From Deltaproteobacteria bacterium (GTDB lineage: Bacteria > Myxococcota_A > UBA9160 > UBA4427), in NCBI GenBank assembly GCA_016713665.1, contig JADJOR010000024.1, positions 62,001-126,000 on the forward strand: a stretch of 64,000 nucleotides of DNA, given 5' to 3'. Position numbers and translations under genes: made by a program. Position 1 is the stretch's first letter. The number at the start of each line of letters is the position of its first letter. The notes below the pieces were generated by a model. That model did no database searches, was not told the DNA's origin, and saw nothing but the letters and a program-made list of their open reading frames with translations. This document shows, piece by piece, positions 45,384-56,200 of this stretch.

Positions 45384-45941
45384 ATGAGTCGTTTCGATCG
45401 TCCGAAAGCGCTCGGTCGCCAGCTTCGAGCGGCCGCGGAGGTCTGGAGAGACCGTTTCGAAGACGTCGATTCGACCGGCGTCGAGATCTTCGGAAGGCTC
45501 GATGCCGTCACGCAGTGCTGGTCCTCCCTCTGCAGGGAGATTCTCGCACCGTTCGGAATCAATTACGCCGAGATGAAGACGCTGGGGATCCTGCGGACGA
45601 CACGACCGCAACCGCGGCGATCGCCGACCGAGCTGCGGCAGCTCGTCGGGCAGACGTCCGCGGGCATGACGCGGATCCTCGACAAGCTGGAGGAGCTGGA
45701 CCTCGTGCGGCGAGAGCCCCTGGAGGTCGATGGCCGGCGCGTCGACATCGTCCTGACGCGTCGCGGTGCACTCCTGGCGGATCGAACGAACCATACATTG
45801 ATGTCGCGCCAGAATGACGTCCTCACCACGCTCGGGGTCGACGGAATCGACACGATGCGCGTCGCGCTCGACACGCTGCTTGCCGGATTCGCCGACGCGC
45901 GCGATCGCGACCGCGGGCTCGACGACGACGAGAACGACTAG
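45384..45941 (+). CDS. MarR-family regulator
   Basis: A 185-residue winged-helix regulator. The DNA-binding part contains 'LRQLVGQTSAGMTRILDKLE' and the wing 'DLVRREPLEVDGRRVDIVLT'. The extra N-terminus (about 1-50) and an acidic C-terminal tail ('DRDRGLDDDEND') are longer than usual for the family. Encoded third in the plus-strand set, it likely controls the divergent promoter at 43780-43889 in response to an aromatic or acyl ligand. Confidence 0.9.
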   Translation: MSRFDRPKALGRQLRAAAEVWRDRFEDVDSTGVEIFGRLDAVTQCWSSLCREILAPFGINYAEMKTLGILRTTRPQPRRSPTELRQLVGQTSAGMTRILDKLEELDLVRREPLEVDGRRVDIVLTRRGALLADRTNHTLMSRQNDVLTTLGVDGIDTMRVALDTLLAGFADARDRDRGLDDDEND

Positions 45942-46074
45942 ACATGCAGCCGTCGCGACGGATCGTTGCAGCGGCGGCGCTCGAGGCTTCGAGGCCCGCA
46001 CGGAATGGCTCGACGCGGACGCCTCGGCGCAATGCGCGCCCGAAGCGGCGCCTCGCGGACGGGAGGGCGCGCGG

Positions 46075-46467
46075 ATGAGCGTCCGGTCGGCATGGGGATG
46101 GCTCTTCGCCACATTCGTGCTCGTGCTCCCCTTTCCGGTCCTCGGGCCGTTTGGCGGCATGGTTCCGCCCGCGAATCACCTGATTCTCCTGGCAGCGACG
46201 AGCGCCGTCGCCGCGAGCGAAGGGGCTGCCGGCCCCGTGCCGGGCCTCCTGGTGCTCTTCGCCCTGCACGCCGTCGTGACGCTGCTGGCTGCGCTCGCGC
46301 TCGCCTGGGTCGCCTCGCGATTGCTGGGAGGGCTGCAGCCCGGCGTACGGCGGTCCCTCGTGTGGGTCGCAATCGCGCTCATGTTGGCCATCGCGTTGAG
46401 CTTCGAGCTCTACACGCCCCCCTTTGGTCGTGCGCCGACGGCGAACCTGCTCGGAGTCCTCTCTTGA
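46075..46467 (+). CDS. Small four-helix membrane protein
   Basis: A 130-residue protein with about four hydrophobic segments (10-30, 37-50, 57-84, 96-113). ATG 46075 has GGGAGGG at 7 nt. No family recognised. It overlaps the DUF3604 gene by TTGA, so it is translationally coupled to it and may be a membrane partner; function unknown. Confidence 0.75.
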   Translation: MSVRSAWGWLFATFVLVLPFPVLGPFGGMVPPANHLILLAATSAVAASEGAAGPVPGLLVLFALHAVVTLLAALALAWVASRLLGGLQPGVRRSLVWVAIALMLAIALSFELYTPPFGRAPTANLLGVLS

Positions 46468-48416
46468 CGCGCAGCACCCTCGGTTTCGCCATGACGCTCG
46501 CTTTCGCGTTGGCTTCCACCGCCGAAACGCGCGATCCGTCGTGGACTCGAACGGAGGTGCGTCCGGAATGCGCCGAATACGATCCCGTGCGACGCCCCCA
46601 CTTCGGGGACACGCACGTCCATACCGCGCTCTCCTTCGATGCCTGGGGACAGGGCACGCTGGCGCGACCCGAAGATGCCTATCGATTCGCGAAGGGCGAG
46701 CCGATCGGCCTTCAGCCCTACGACGAAGCGGGCGTTCCCCAGGCCCACATCCAGCTCCGTCGTCCACTGGACTTTGCCGTCGTCACGGACCACAGTGATC
46801 TCCTCGGAGAGACGCGCATCTGCGGCAACGACTCGCTTCCCGGAAGCGATTCGATCGTGTGTCGCGTCGTTCGCCGATTCCCGAGACTGGGTTATGTGCT
46901 CGTCAACGGGCATGTCTACTCGAACGAGTCGCCTGCCCGCTACTCGTTCTGTGGCAAGGACGGCGCTCTTTGCATCGAGGCCGGACGCAAACCGTGGCGC
47001 GAGATTCAGGACGCCGCCGAGTCGCACTACGATCGCACGGACCGCTGCGCCTTCACGACCTTCGTCGGCTACGAGTGGACCGCCATGCCCGGCGGCGGCA
47101 ACGCCCACCGCAACGTCGTCTTCCGCAACGCGACGGTCCAGGACTACCCGACCACCTTCATCGAGACGCCCACCCAGGAGGGCCTCTGGACCGCGCTCGA
47201 ACGCGAGTGCCTCGAGGCGGGGACGGGCTGCGACGTGATCGCCATTCCGCATAACAGCAACCTCAGCGACGGGAGACTCTTCACGGTGGTTCGTCCCGAT
47301 GGCACGCCCATCGATGCGAACGACGCCCGTGCCCGCGCGCGCCTCGAGACGATCGTCGAAGTCACCCAGCACAAGGGGGACAGCGAGTGTCGCGCCGGAG
47401 CGGGCGATCCCCTCTGCGCCTACGAGAAGCTCGAGTATCCGCGCATGATGGACGCGGGCGGGTATGGGGGGGGGCCCATCCCGCCACTCGTCTATGCACG
47501 CGAGGTATTGACCGAGGGCCTCGTCCAGGAGCACCGCCTCGGAGGCGACGCGAACCCCTTTCGCTTCGGTCTGATCGGCTCGACCGACACCCATCTCGCC
47601 GCGCCGGGTTTGGTCGACGAGGATCAATTCGTCGGCCATGCCGCGGGCACGGTGAGCCCGCGGTTCGGCATTCCGCCCTATCCCGACCGCTCCGAGTTCA
47701 ACCCGGGTGGCCTCAGCGTGGTCTGGGCCGAAGAGAACAGCCGCGACTCCCTCTTCGCGGCATTGAGACGCCGGGAGGTCTACGGGACCAGCGGTCCACG
47801 CATCACGGTGCGCTTCTTCGGCGGGTGGGACTACCCCGGCGAGATGTGTGGCGACCCGAAGTTCGCCGCGCGCGGCTACGCGGGCGGTGTGCCGATGGGG
47901 AGTGAGCTGCCCGATCCACCGCGGGAACGAAAGGGCAGAGGACCGTCTTTCGCGATCTCTGCGCTGCGCGACCCGGGAGGCAGCGGAGTCTCGAGCACCC
48001 CGCTCCAACGCATCCAGATCGTCAAGGGCTGGGTCGAGGAGGGTCGCGGGCGGGAGCGCGTGTACGACGTTGCGGGCAACCCGGACAGCGACGCCCGCGT
48101 CGACCTCTCCACCTGCGAGCCAGAGGGTCCGGGCTTCGATCAGCTCTGTACCGTCTGGCAGGATCCCGATTTCGACCCGGGGGCGCCCGCCTACTACTAT
48201 GCGCGCGTCGTCGAGAATCCCTCCTGTCGCTGGAATCGGCGCGTGTGCAACGACCACGGCGTCGATTGCAGCGACCCCGCCAGGGTGCCCGTTGCCCTGG
48301 CCGCCTGCTGCGACCCCGATGTCCCGAACACGATCCAGGAGCGCGCCTGGACGTCGCCGATCTGGTACACGACGACCGCGGATTCGGGTCCGCTTCAAGC
48401 ATCTGGAGCGCGTTGA
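46464..48416 (+). CDS. DUF3604 family exported protein
   Basis: A 650-residue protein of the DUF3604 family, related to PHP-type metal hydrolases. A signal peptide covers about residues 1-20. Metal-site motifs are 'HFGDTHVHTALSFDA' and 'FAVVTDHSDLLGETR', then 'AIPHNSNLSDGR' and 'IGSTDTHLAAPG' later; 'YGTSGPRITVRFFGG' is the usual late signature. TTG 46464 overlaps the upstream stop and has GGAG at 7 nt; ATG 46491 is a shorter alternative. Members occur mostly in marine and soil bacteria with unknown substrates. A Cys-rich stretch near the C-terminus ('CRWNRRVCNDHGVDC') is typical. Confidence 0.9.
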   Translation: MTRSTLGFAMTLAFALASTAETRDPSWTRTEVRPECAEYDPVRRPHFGDTHVHTALSFDAWGQGTLARPEDAYRFAKGEPIGLQPYDEAGVPQAHIQLRRPLDFAVVTDHSDLLGETRICGNDSLPGSDSIVCRVVRRFPRLGYVLVNGHVYSNESPARYSFCGKDGALCIEAGRKPWREIQDAAESHYDRTDRCAFTTFVGYEWTAMPGGGNAHRNVVFRNATVQDYPTTFIETPTQEGLWTALERECLEAGTGCDVIAIPHNSNLSDGRLFTVVRPDGTPIDANDARARARLETIVEVTQHKGDSECRAGAGDPLCAYEKLEYPRMMDAGGYGGGPIPPLVYAREVLTEGLVQEHRLGGDANPFRFGLIGSTDTHLAAPGLVDEDQFVGHAAGTVSPRFGIPPYPDRSEFNPGGLSVVWAEENSRDSLFAALRRREVYGTSGPRITVRFFGGWDYPGEMCGDPKFAARGYAGGVPMGSELPDPPRERKGRGPSFAISALRDPGGSGVSSTPLQRIQIVKGWVEEGRGRERVYDVAGNPDSDARVDLSTCEPEGPGFDQLCTVWQDPDFDPGAPAYYYARVVENPSCRWNRRVCNDHGVDCSDPARVPVALAACCDPDVPNTIQERAWTSPIWYTTTADSGPLQASGAR

Positions 48417-48723
48417 GGAGCGTATTCAAACGGACGTGGCTGGCCCTGCGAAGATGACTCCAGCCTCTCGGTTAGCCTCGGTTAGCCTCGGGAAGCCCGC
48501 CGACGCCCAGGTTGACCTGAAGCAACTTGGCGGCCGTGAAGAAGCTCCCCTCTCGAAACGCCTATCCCCCAGCTGAGAAGACTCGACGGAATCTGGATGG
48601 TGTATTCAGGGGGATGAGAGGCCCCAGAAAGAGGCAGGTCTTTTGAGCGACTCCGACGACCGCCGCGAGTCGCTCATCGATCGCGTCTCGAAACCCGGAT
48701 CTGCCCACCGAAGGAGGCTCCCC
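48417..48723. other. Gene-free stretch before the beta-helix gene
   Basis: 307 bases. It contains a tandem duplication CTCGGTTAGC x2 (about 48469-48489) and two 'GTATTCA' words at 48423 and 48602. An in-frame TTG at 48643 would extend the next gene, but the better-placed site at 48724 makes this stretch leader or promoter. Confidence 0.4.
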
Positions 48724-49710
48724 TTGCGCACACCCATCTTCCCCCTGGTCGTCGCTTGTCTCTCGATCGCCGCTGCGGCGAGCGCGAGCGATGGCATCGT
48801 CGAGATCAACCAGACCTGCGCCACGACCGCGGGCTGCTTCCCGGGCGACACGCCGGGGTTCCCGGTGACGATCACGAAGCGAGGCAGCTACCGGCTCACG
48901 AGCAACCTCGACGTCTCCACGACGGTGAGCGGGATCGTCTTCGATCCGCTCGATCCGAACGTGGACCCGGGCGCGACGCTGGACCTGGGCGGCTTCACGG
49001 TCCGCGGCCCCGTCACGTGTACGGGAGAGGGCAGCGGCCTCACCTGCTCCGCGAGCTCCGGGTCGATCGGCGTCTTCGCGGTGTACGGGGGCCTCGATCT
49101 CCGCAACGGTCGGGTCATGGGCTTCGGATCGTACGGGATCTACACGGGCTCGAGATCGCGGGTCAGCGATGTCTCGTCCGAAGGAAACGCCGAATGGGGC
49201 GTCTTTGCCTTTTCCGGAACGGTCATCCGGAATTCGACGGCGTCCCGGAATGGCGGCTTGGGCTTCGTGCTCGACGGCGCCTCGGCGGAAGGCTGCAGCG
49301 CCACCGGGAACCGGGAATGGGGGATCAGCGTGAGCGGCGGGACCGTCACGCGCACCATCGTCCGCGGGAACGCGGGCGGCGGGATCAGCGGGCTCAGTGG
49401 AGCGGTCCTCCGCGAGAACTCGGTCAGCTTCAATACCGGCGACGGCATCCTCGCGCGCTCCGGAACCGTCGTCAGCGACAACGCGGTCGTGAACAACACC
49501 CAGGCCGGCATCTCCGCGCTCTCCGCCTCGATCGTGCAGCGCAACATCATCCGGCAGAACGGCGTCTACGGCCTGTACCTCGTGCCCGAGGACGGCGGTA
49601 CGGCCGCGACCTACTCGGACAACACCATCGCCGCGAACGGCGTGGTGAGCGTCACGGGCGGCATCAACATGGGCGGGAACTCCTGCAACGGGACGACGAC
49701 CTGTCCCTGA
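48724..49710 (+). CDS. Secreted right-handed beta-helix protein
   Basis: A 328-residue exported protein. TTG 48724 follows AAGGAGG at 6 nt and gives an ideal signal peptide 'RTPIFPLVVACLSIAAAASA'; this decides the start over the upstream TTG at 48643. After a Cys-bearing N-terminal part the sequence is parallel beta-helix coils, each ending in an Asn/Gly turn: 'NGRVMGFGSYGIY', 'GNAEWGVFAFSGTVIRNSTA', 'GNREWGISVSGGTVTRTIV', 'GNAGGGISGLSGAVLRENSV'. No catalytic Asp/Arg set of pectinases is evident, so a structural or binding role is more likely. It has no sorting tail and is convergent with the large regulator. Confidence 0.86.
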   Translation: MRTPIFPLVVACLSIAAAASASDGIVEINQTCATTAGCFPGDTPGFPVTITKRGSYRLTSNLDVSTTVSGIVFDPLDPNVDPGATLDLGGFTVRGPVTCTGEGSGLTCSASSGSIGVFAVYGGLDLRNGRVMGFGSYGIYTGSRSRVSDVSSEGNAEWGVFAFSGTVIRNSTASRNGGLGFVLDGASAEGCSATGNREWGISVSGGTVTRTIVRGNAGGGISGLSGAVLRENSVSFNTGDGILARSGTVVSDNAVVNNTQAGISALSASIVQRNIIRQNGVYGLYLVPEDGGTAATYSDNTIAANGVVSVTGGINMGGNSCNGTTTCP

Positions 49711-49860
49711 GCGCCGTCGCAAGCCGCGCTCGGTGCAGCACGGGACGAGCACCATCGTGCGACCGATTGCCGCGCTCGGCGTGACGGCGGACGAGCGGGC
49801 GTTCGACGACGGGCAGATCGCAGAAGGGCTGCCCGGGGATCGCGGGGACCGGCTTTTCGA

Positions 49861-52800
49861 TCAAGCGCCGCGGGGGCGCCGCTGCGCTCGCGCCGGCGCC
49901 GATCCGTGTCCGTCGCGCATCCCGAGAAGAACGGCGAGCTCGCGGGCCTCCCGTGCCACCAGCGCATAGGGACGTGCTTCACTGGCGCCGAGCGCCTCCC
50001 TGAGCCCCTGCATCGCGCGTGATCGATCTCCGGCGCCATCGCGGAGATGGTAGGCCCGCGCCCGACCGATCCGAGTGCGCAGCGAGAACACGCTCGCTCC
50101 CGCCTTCTGTTCCGCGCGAAGCGCCTCGTCGTAGTGCGCGATGGCCTCGTCGTACCGACCGAGAACGGACGACAGCATCCCGAGATAGTGGGCCACGGGC
50201 CCGTAGTAGATGGCACTGCCCAGAACCGTCGTCAGGCCCGCAAACGGACGCAGCCGTTCCTCGATCAGCGCCGCTGCGCTTGCATCGCCGGCGGAGGCCA
50301 CGACATCTGCAGAGAGCGCGTGCGTCGCGAGCCATCCCCGATCTCGAGGGACGTCCTCGAAGCGGGAGGCCACGAGCGGAGCGATCGCCTGACGCGCTTC
50401 CGCGAGCTGGCCGTCGGCGAGCAGAATGCGTGCGAGCGCCCCCCGCCACGTCGGCTGCCTCGGGAAGAGTCGGACATGCTCGCGGGCAGCCTCGACGATC
50501 TCGGCCGCTCGTCCCTGTTCGACTCGCAGGTAGCAGATCTGCGCCCGGGCCTCGATTCCCACTTCGGGAGAGTCGATTCGATCGGCGATCCGCATCGACT
50601 CGAGGATCCGGCGCTCCGCGTCCTCGAAGTCGCCCGAGATCAGCGCGCGCGAGGCGCTCAGGACTTCGACCCACCAGCGCGCGTAGGGTGTCGGCACGTC
50701 GGTCGCGATCCGCTCGCAGGCCCGCGTCTCGCGGGCGGCCGTCGCGATGTCGCCCAGCTCGAGCGCGCCGCTCACGCATCCTTTGTGGCCCGAGACGGCC
50801 AGATCGAGATCGTTCGCGAGTCGCGCCTGGACGGCGAGCTCCGAGTTGAGCGCGATCCATGCCGCGGGATCGGACTGGCTCCATTGCAGAAACGTGCAGT
50901 CCTCGAGCGTCTGCGACAGAACCTCCGGATCGAGAAGTGCGCGTGCTGCAGCGAGCGAGCGGTCGGCGAGTCGTCGCGCCAGGGCAGGGTCGTCGTAGCG
51001 GATCTCGGCGGCCAGACGCGACGAGGCGCGCACGCGGAGCGGCTCGTGCTCGGGATCGACCAGCATGGAGAGCGACTCTTCGAGGAGGCTGGAGACTTCG
51101 CCGTCGGCCTGGCCCGTCGAGTTCGGCCGGTTGGCCAATCCGAGCGCCGACATGGCGAGAAGGTCGGCTCGGCCGCAAGCGCGCGCCGCGTCGCACGCGC
51201 TCAGGAACGTCGCCCGCGCCCGTTCGAGTCCCTGCGTCCGAACCTGCGCATGGGCGAGCCGCAGGGTGAGTGCAGCGCGCTCCGCCAGGGGAATCGGCCG
51301 TACGTCGGCCAGGATCTCGAGGCCGCGTTCGCACCACGTCGCCGCCCCTTCGAAGTCGAAGAGCCGATCCGACTGTTCGGCGGCGCGCTCCGCGAGCGCC
51401 GCAGCCTTCATCGGATCGACGGCCGGAACCGCCGCGCAGGCATGGCGCGCGAGCTCGCTCGTCAGGCCGCCATCGATCGCTGCATCGGATCGGGCGGCCT
51501 CCTCGAGTGCCGAATGGATGCGCGCATGCAGCGCCCGACTCTCGCGTGCGCCGGGAACGAGCGCTTCGTGGACGGCGCCTCGAATCAGAGCATGGGGAAA
51601 GCGAAGTCGGGAGCCCGAGTCGTCACGCAACAACAACCCCTGCTCCAGCGACTGCGCGATCGCCTCTTCGAATCCATCGCGATGCGGGCTGCATCGACGC
51701 AGGAGGTCGGGGTCGAGCTCGAGTCCGATGACCGACGCGACGCCGAGCAGATCGACCGCTTCTCCCGAGAGCTGGCGCAGCTTCGGCGAGATCAGGTGCA
51801 GGATTCCTTGCGGGAGCAGATTGGCCCATTCGTCGGCCGAGAGATCGGTGCGGAAGAGCTGCGTCGATTCGATCGATCGGATGCTCTGGTCCACCAGCAG
51901 CGGGTTCCCGTTCGTCTGACGCTCGAGGGCCAGGCGGAGATTCTCCGGGACGTCGGTTCCCGCCTTCTGGGCGATGTACTCGCTCAGGTCGCTGCCCGTC
52001 AGACCGGTGAGTGCCCAGCGTTCGAGGCCTCCCAGGCGAAGCAGGCCATCGATCGCAGCGAGCTGGGCTCGCGTGATGTGCGCGTCTCGCTCTCGCAGGG
52101 TGGCGACGATTGCGCCCGGGATCGATCCGAGAGAGCGTCCGACGTACTCGAGCATCTGGATCGATTCGGCATCCGCCGCGTGCAGGTCGTCCAGGACGAT
52201 CAGGAACGGGCGATCGCGCGCGACCTGACGCAGAACCGCCGACATGCCCTCGTAGGCCTGGAATCGCGCCGTCTCGGATCCGCGGAAGCGCGACGGCGAA
52301 TCATGGGCTTCGCCACCCGACGAGAGGGACGTGAGCGCAGCGCGTTGATTGGGCATGAGGCGGTCGAACGATTCCGGTGAGGCATCGGCCAGGCGCCGGA
52401 GCACGCAGGTCCAGGCCCAGAAGGTCGGCGAGGCGGTCGGGATGCCCCAGACCGTCACGACCTCCGCTCGCGAGTCGCGCGCGCGATCCACGATCCATTC
52501 GGCCGTCTTCGTCTTCCCGATACCGGGCTCGCCTGCGAGCAGGATGATCCGCCCGTGACCGTTAAAGGCGTCGTCCAGCGATGCGCCGAGACGAGCGAGC
52601 ATCGCGTTTCGCCCGACGTATCGATTCCAACTGCCTCGATCCGTCTCGCCCTCTTGCGTGATGGTCACCGGCGCAATGAAGCGGTAACCGCGGCGAGACG
52701 TGGTCGCGATCTTTCTTGCCACCGATCCGTCGTCGCCGATCGCGCGCCTCGCGAGACTGACGGCGCGCTTCAGGGACGACGGCGTCACGACGACGCCCGG

Positions 52801-52965
52801 CCAGACCGCGGCGAGGATTTCGTCGACGGCGACGAGTCGATCGCGATTGCGCACCAGCAGGAGGAGCAGCTCGAGGGCCTTGGGCTGGATCGAGACGAGT
52901 CGGCCCGCGCGCCGGAGCTCGAAGTGGTCGCCGTCGAGCTCGATGTCGTCGAATCGAAAACGCAT
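49861..52965 (-). CDS. Winged-helix - AAA ATPase - TPR regulator
   Basis: A 1034-residue signal-integrating regulator. Residues about 1-100 form an OmpR/CadC-type winged helix ('ALELLLLLVRNRDRLVAVDE', 'RRGYRFIAPVTI'). An STAND/AAA_16-type ATPase follows with Walker A 'LAGEPGIGKTKTAEWI' (about 142-157) and Walker B 'FLIVLDDLHAADAES' (about 250). The C-terminal half (about 560-1000) is TPR-like helical repeats of Ala/Arg-rich type. Such proteins bind DNA after ligand- or ATP-driven oligomerisation. No membrane segment is seen. It is divergent from the giant FG-GAP genes across 322 bp and is a good candidate for their regulator. Confidence 0.93.
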   Translation of the reverse strand: MRFRFDDIELDGDHFELRRAGRLVSIQPKALELLLLLVRNRDRLVAVDEILAAVWPGVVVTPSSLKRAVSLARRAIGDDGSVARKIATTSRRGYRFIAPVTITQEGETDRGSWNRYVGRNAMLARLGASLDDAFNGHGRIILLAGEPGIGKTKTAEWIVDRARDSRAEVVTVWGIPTASPTFWAWTCVLRRLADASPESFDRLMPNQRAALTSLSSGGEAHDSPSRFRGSETARFQAYEGMSAVLRQVARDRPFLIVLDDLHAADAESIQMLEYVGRSLGSIPGAIVATLRERDAHITRAQLAAIDGLLRLGGLERWALTGLTGSDLSEYIAQKAGTDVPENLRLALERQTNGNPLLVDQSIRSIESTQLFRTDLSADEWANLLPQGILHLISPKLRQLSGEAVDLLGVASVIGLELDPDLLRRCSPHRDGFEEAIAQSLEQGLLLRDDSGSRLRFPHALIRGAVHEALVPGARESRALHARIHSALEEAARSDAAIDGGLTSELARHACAAVPAVDPMKAAALAERAAEQSDRLFDFEGAATWCERGLEILADVRPIPLAERAALTLRLAHAQVRTQGLERARATFLSACDAARACGRADLLAMSALGLANRPNSTGQADGEVSSLLEESLSMLVDPEHEPLRVRASSRLAAEIRYDDPALARRLADRSLAAARALLDPEVLSQTLEDCTFLQWSQSDPAAWIALNSELAVQARLANDLDLAVSGHKGCVSGALELGDIATAARETRACERIATDVPTPYARWWVEVLSASRALISGDFEDAERRILESMRIADRIDSPEVGIEARAQICYLRVEQGRAAEIVEAAREHVRLFPRQPTWRGALARILLADGQLAEARQAIAPLVASRFEDVPRDRGWLATHALSADVVASAGDASAAALIEERLRPFAGLTTVLGSAIYYGPVAHYLGMLSSVLGRYDEAIAHYDEALRAEQKAGASVFSLRTRIGRARAYHLRDGAGDRSRAMQGLREALGASEARPYALVAREARELAVLLGMRDGHGSAPARAQRRPRGA

Positions 52966-53287
52966 CTCGGACCCAATCCCGAAACCGCGATGTTAGTGGG
53001 GTGGCGATCGATGCGCAGCGCCACGCGGACGTGCAGGCGGGCGGCAGGCGTCGATCGCCCGTGTGCAGGCATCCCCGCCTGAACCGTCTTTGATGCGCGA
53101 CTCGCGTCGACATGGATGAAGCTCGAGGCGAATTGCCCCGTTCTGTTCCGTCCGATCGCCCCGTGGGGTAGTCGCTGGGCGCGAATGCGCGCGGCATGAA
53201 ATCACCGAACGGTAACCGCGGGCGGCGCTCGACTGAGAGATGTTCTCTCGCAGAGGCGGGTTGGGCCGTCCAGCGAGGAAATCCGCG
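52966..53287. other. Divergent promoter region between the regulator and FG-GAP genes
   Basis: 322 bases with no gene. It must hold the promoters of both the regulator (minus) and the first FG-GAP gene (plus). I see no strong palindrome or classic -35/-10 pair; the plus gene has GAGGA 9 nt before its ATG. Confidence 0.4.
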
Positions 53288-56200
53288 ATGAGACACGTAG
53301 GGCCCACTCCCTTTCTCCTTCTGCTGCTCGTGTCGCTCGCGTGCCATGGGGGGGCGAGTCCGATGGGCGAGTCGGTCTCGACGGCGCCCGACCCGACGGC
53401 TTTCGCGGATCTCTCGCCTGGGACGATCGCGGCTCCGTCGGACGGCCTGGTCGCGCCGGACGCCTTGAGCGGCGTCGAAGCGCATCTCGCGAAGCGCGAG
53501 TACTGGGCGAGCGAGACGGACGAGGGGCTGCAGGCGCCGAATCGGGCGCATGACCTGCGCAGCTACTTCGACGCGCGAGGCGTGTCGGTCGAGGATCGGG
53601 ACGCGACAGAGCGGACGCCGCTCGTGGAGCTGTCGCTCGTCGGACTCGGCCGAACAGGGTCCATCACCGACGTTCCCCCTGGTGCGGTCTTCCATCGCGG
53701 CGAAGACCGGACCGAGATCGTCCGAGAGTCGCTCGGGCTCGTCGAGTGGTTCGAGAACTCGAGCGACGGCCTCGAGCAGGGATTCACATTGAATGAACAG
53801 CCAGGTCCCGGCGCGACGGTCGAGGACGGACTCGTGCTCGAGCTCGCAGTCTCGGGCGCTCGTGCGAGTCTCGCCAGGGACTCGGTCCGGCTCGCATCGA
53901 TGTCGGGACGGCTGCTCGACTACGGCAAGCTCGCGGTCTTCGACGCGAACGGATTGCCCCTCTCCGCGCGCTTCGAGTTGGCGGGTGAAGATCGGATCCG
54001 GATTCGGGTCGACGATCGGGGAGCGACCTATCCGATCGTCGTGGACCCGCTGATTTCGAATGTGTCCGACGGGGGTGCATTCTCGAGTCAAGGGGGTGCA
54101 CTGTTGGGCACCTCGGTTGCTTCTGCGGGCGACGTGAACGGCGACGGCTTCGGCGACGTCATCGTCGGCGCGCCCGGCTTCGACAGCGGCCAACCCGATG
54201 AAGGCATGGCGTTTCTGTTTCTCGGTTCCGCTTCGGGAATCGGGAGCGGAGACGAGACCACGGCCGACGCGGCGATCGAGTCGAATCAGGCGGGGGCTCT
54301 CCTCGGGACGAGCGTCGCATCGGGCGGAGACGTGAATGGCGACGGTTTCGCGGATGTTCTGATCGGCGCGCCATTCTACGACTTTCCCGACCCTTTCTTT
54401 CTCGTCGACCAGGGTGTCGCATTGCTTTTCCTGGGATCGGCCTCGGGAATTGCGAGCGGAGATCCCGCGACCGCGCACGCTCGGATCGAAGGGGATCAGG
54501 GGACGGCCGAACCCTTTTTGGTCCCTGGACCTCAGCTGGGCGCGAGCGTCGCGTCCGCGGGAGACGTCAATGGAGACGGGCGCTCGGACGTACTCATCGG
54601 CGCGCCGCGGTATTCAATAGGACAGGAGAGCGAAGGCGCCGCTTTTCTCTATCTCGGAACGGCGACCGGCCTTGCGAACGGAACCCCGGCTACGGCGAGC
54701 GCACGCTTCGAATCGAACCAATTCAGTAGCTGTGTTGGCTTCGTCGCGTTCGAGCGGTGTGCTGATTTCGGACTGAGTGTGGCTTCGGCGGGCGATGTCA
54801 ATGCCGACGGGTACGCGGACATCTTGATAGGCGCCCCCGGCTACAACAAGGACGAAACCGACGAGGGGGCCGCATTCCTCTGGCTGGGATCCGCAACGGG
54901 AATCGCCGACGGAAATCCCGCGAACGCCCACGCGACGTTCGAATCCAATCAAGGCATTTCCGGTTTCGGCGATAGTGGCGCCGCGCTGGGTCAGAGCGTC
55001 TCTTCTACCGGAGACCTCAATGGGGACGGGTACGCCGACATCGTGATCGGTGCCCCGGACTACGACGTCCAGAATCAGCGAGAGGGCTCGGCGTTCGTGT
55101 TTCTCGGATCCCCGACCGGCATCGCGAGCGGAACGCCAGCGACGGCCCATGTCCACCTCGAGAGGGACTTCGCGGCGAATGCCCGAATGGGTCAGAGTGT
55201 CGCCGCCGGGGGCGACATCAATGGCGATGGTTTCGGCGACATCCTGATTGGTGGCGAGGAGACGGACCGCGTCCTGATGTATTTCGGCTCGGCCGCGGGC
55301 CTTCCGAACGCGGGTTCGGTGGGACCGAACGTTCAGCTCGCAGCTCAAGTGAACGGACAACGTTACGGCTCGGCGGTTGCATCGGCCGGCGACGTGAACG
55401 GAGATGGATTCGACGACGTTCTCGTGGGTGCTCGCATGAATGGTGCCGGCGGGCAGTCGTTCGTCTACCACGGGGGCCATGCGGCTCCTGTGGTCAAGGC
55501 GAACGGAACATTCTTTACCGGACCGCTCGACGCTCTCGTCTTCCCCAGAACTTTCCCCACGGACCCTGCGGTTCGGGTGGCGTCGGCAGGCGACGTGAAT
55601 GGCGACGGATTCGCCGACGTCGTGGTCGGCGTGCCGGACTACGACAATGGGGAAGCGGACGAAGGCGCCGCGTTCGTATACCTGGGTTCGAGCGCCGGAT
55701 GGATCGTCGGAGACTCGTCCACGGCCCACGCTCGATTCGAATCCAATCAAGCCGGAGCCCAGTTCGGCGAACGCGTCGCGTCGGCGGGCGACGTCAACGG
55801 CGATGGCTTCGCCGACCTGATCGTCGGAGCGCCCCGCTACGACGCGCCCGAAGCAGACGAAGGAGCAGCCTTCGTCTTTCTCGGCTCGGCCACGGGTTTC
55901 ACGAATGGCGATCCCGCGAGCGCCCATGCTCGCCTCGAATCGAATCAGCCTGGTGCCATGCTCGGGAGGGTCGCCTCCGCAGGCGACGTCGACGGCGACG
56001 GCTATTCGGACATCGTCGTCGGCGCTCCGCTCTACGACTCGCCCGAGATCGACGAGGGTGCTGCGTTCGTCTTCCGGGGCTCAGCGGGGGGGCTGATCAA
56101 TGGAAATCCCACGACCGCCCATGCCCGCTTCGAGTCGAACCTCGCGTCCTCCCAACTGGGATGGTCCGCAAATTCTGCGGGCGACGTGAACGGCGACGGT

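Noticed and set aside
48643..48723. N-terminal extension of the beta-helix gene
   Set aside because: The TTG at 48724 has a strong AAGGAGG and begins exactly at a good signal peptide, so the extension is leader.
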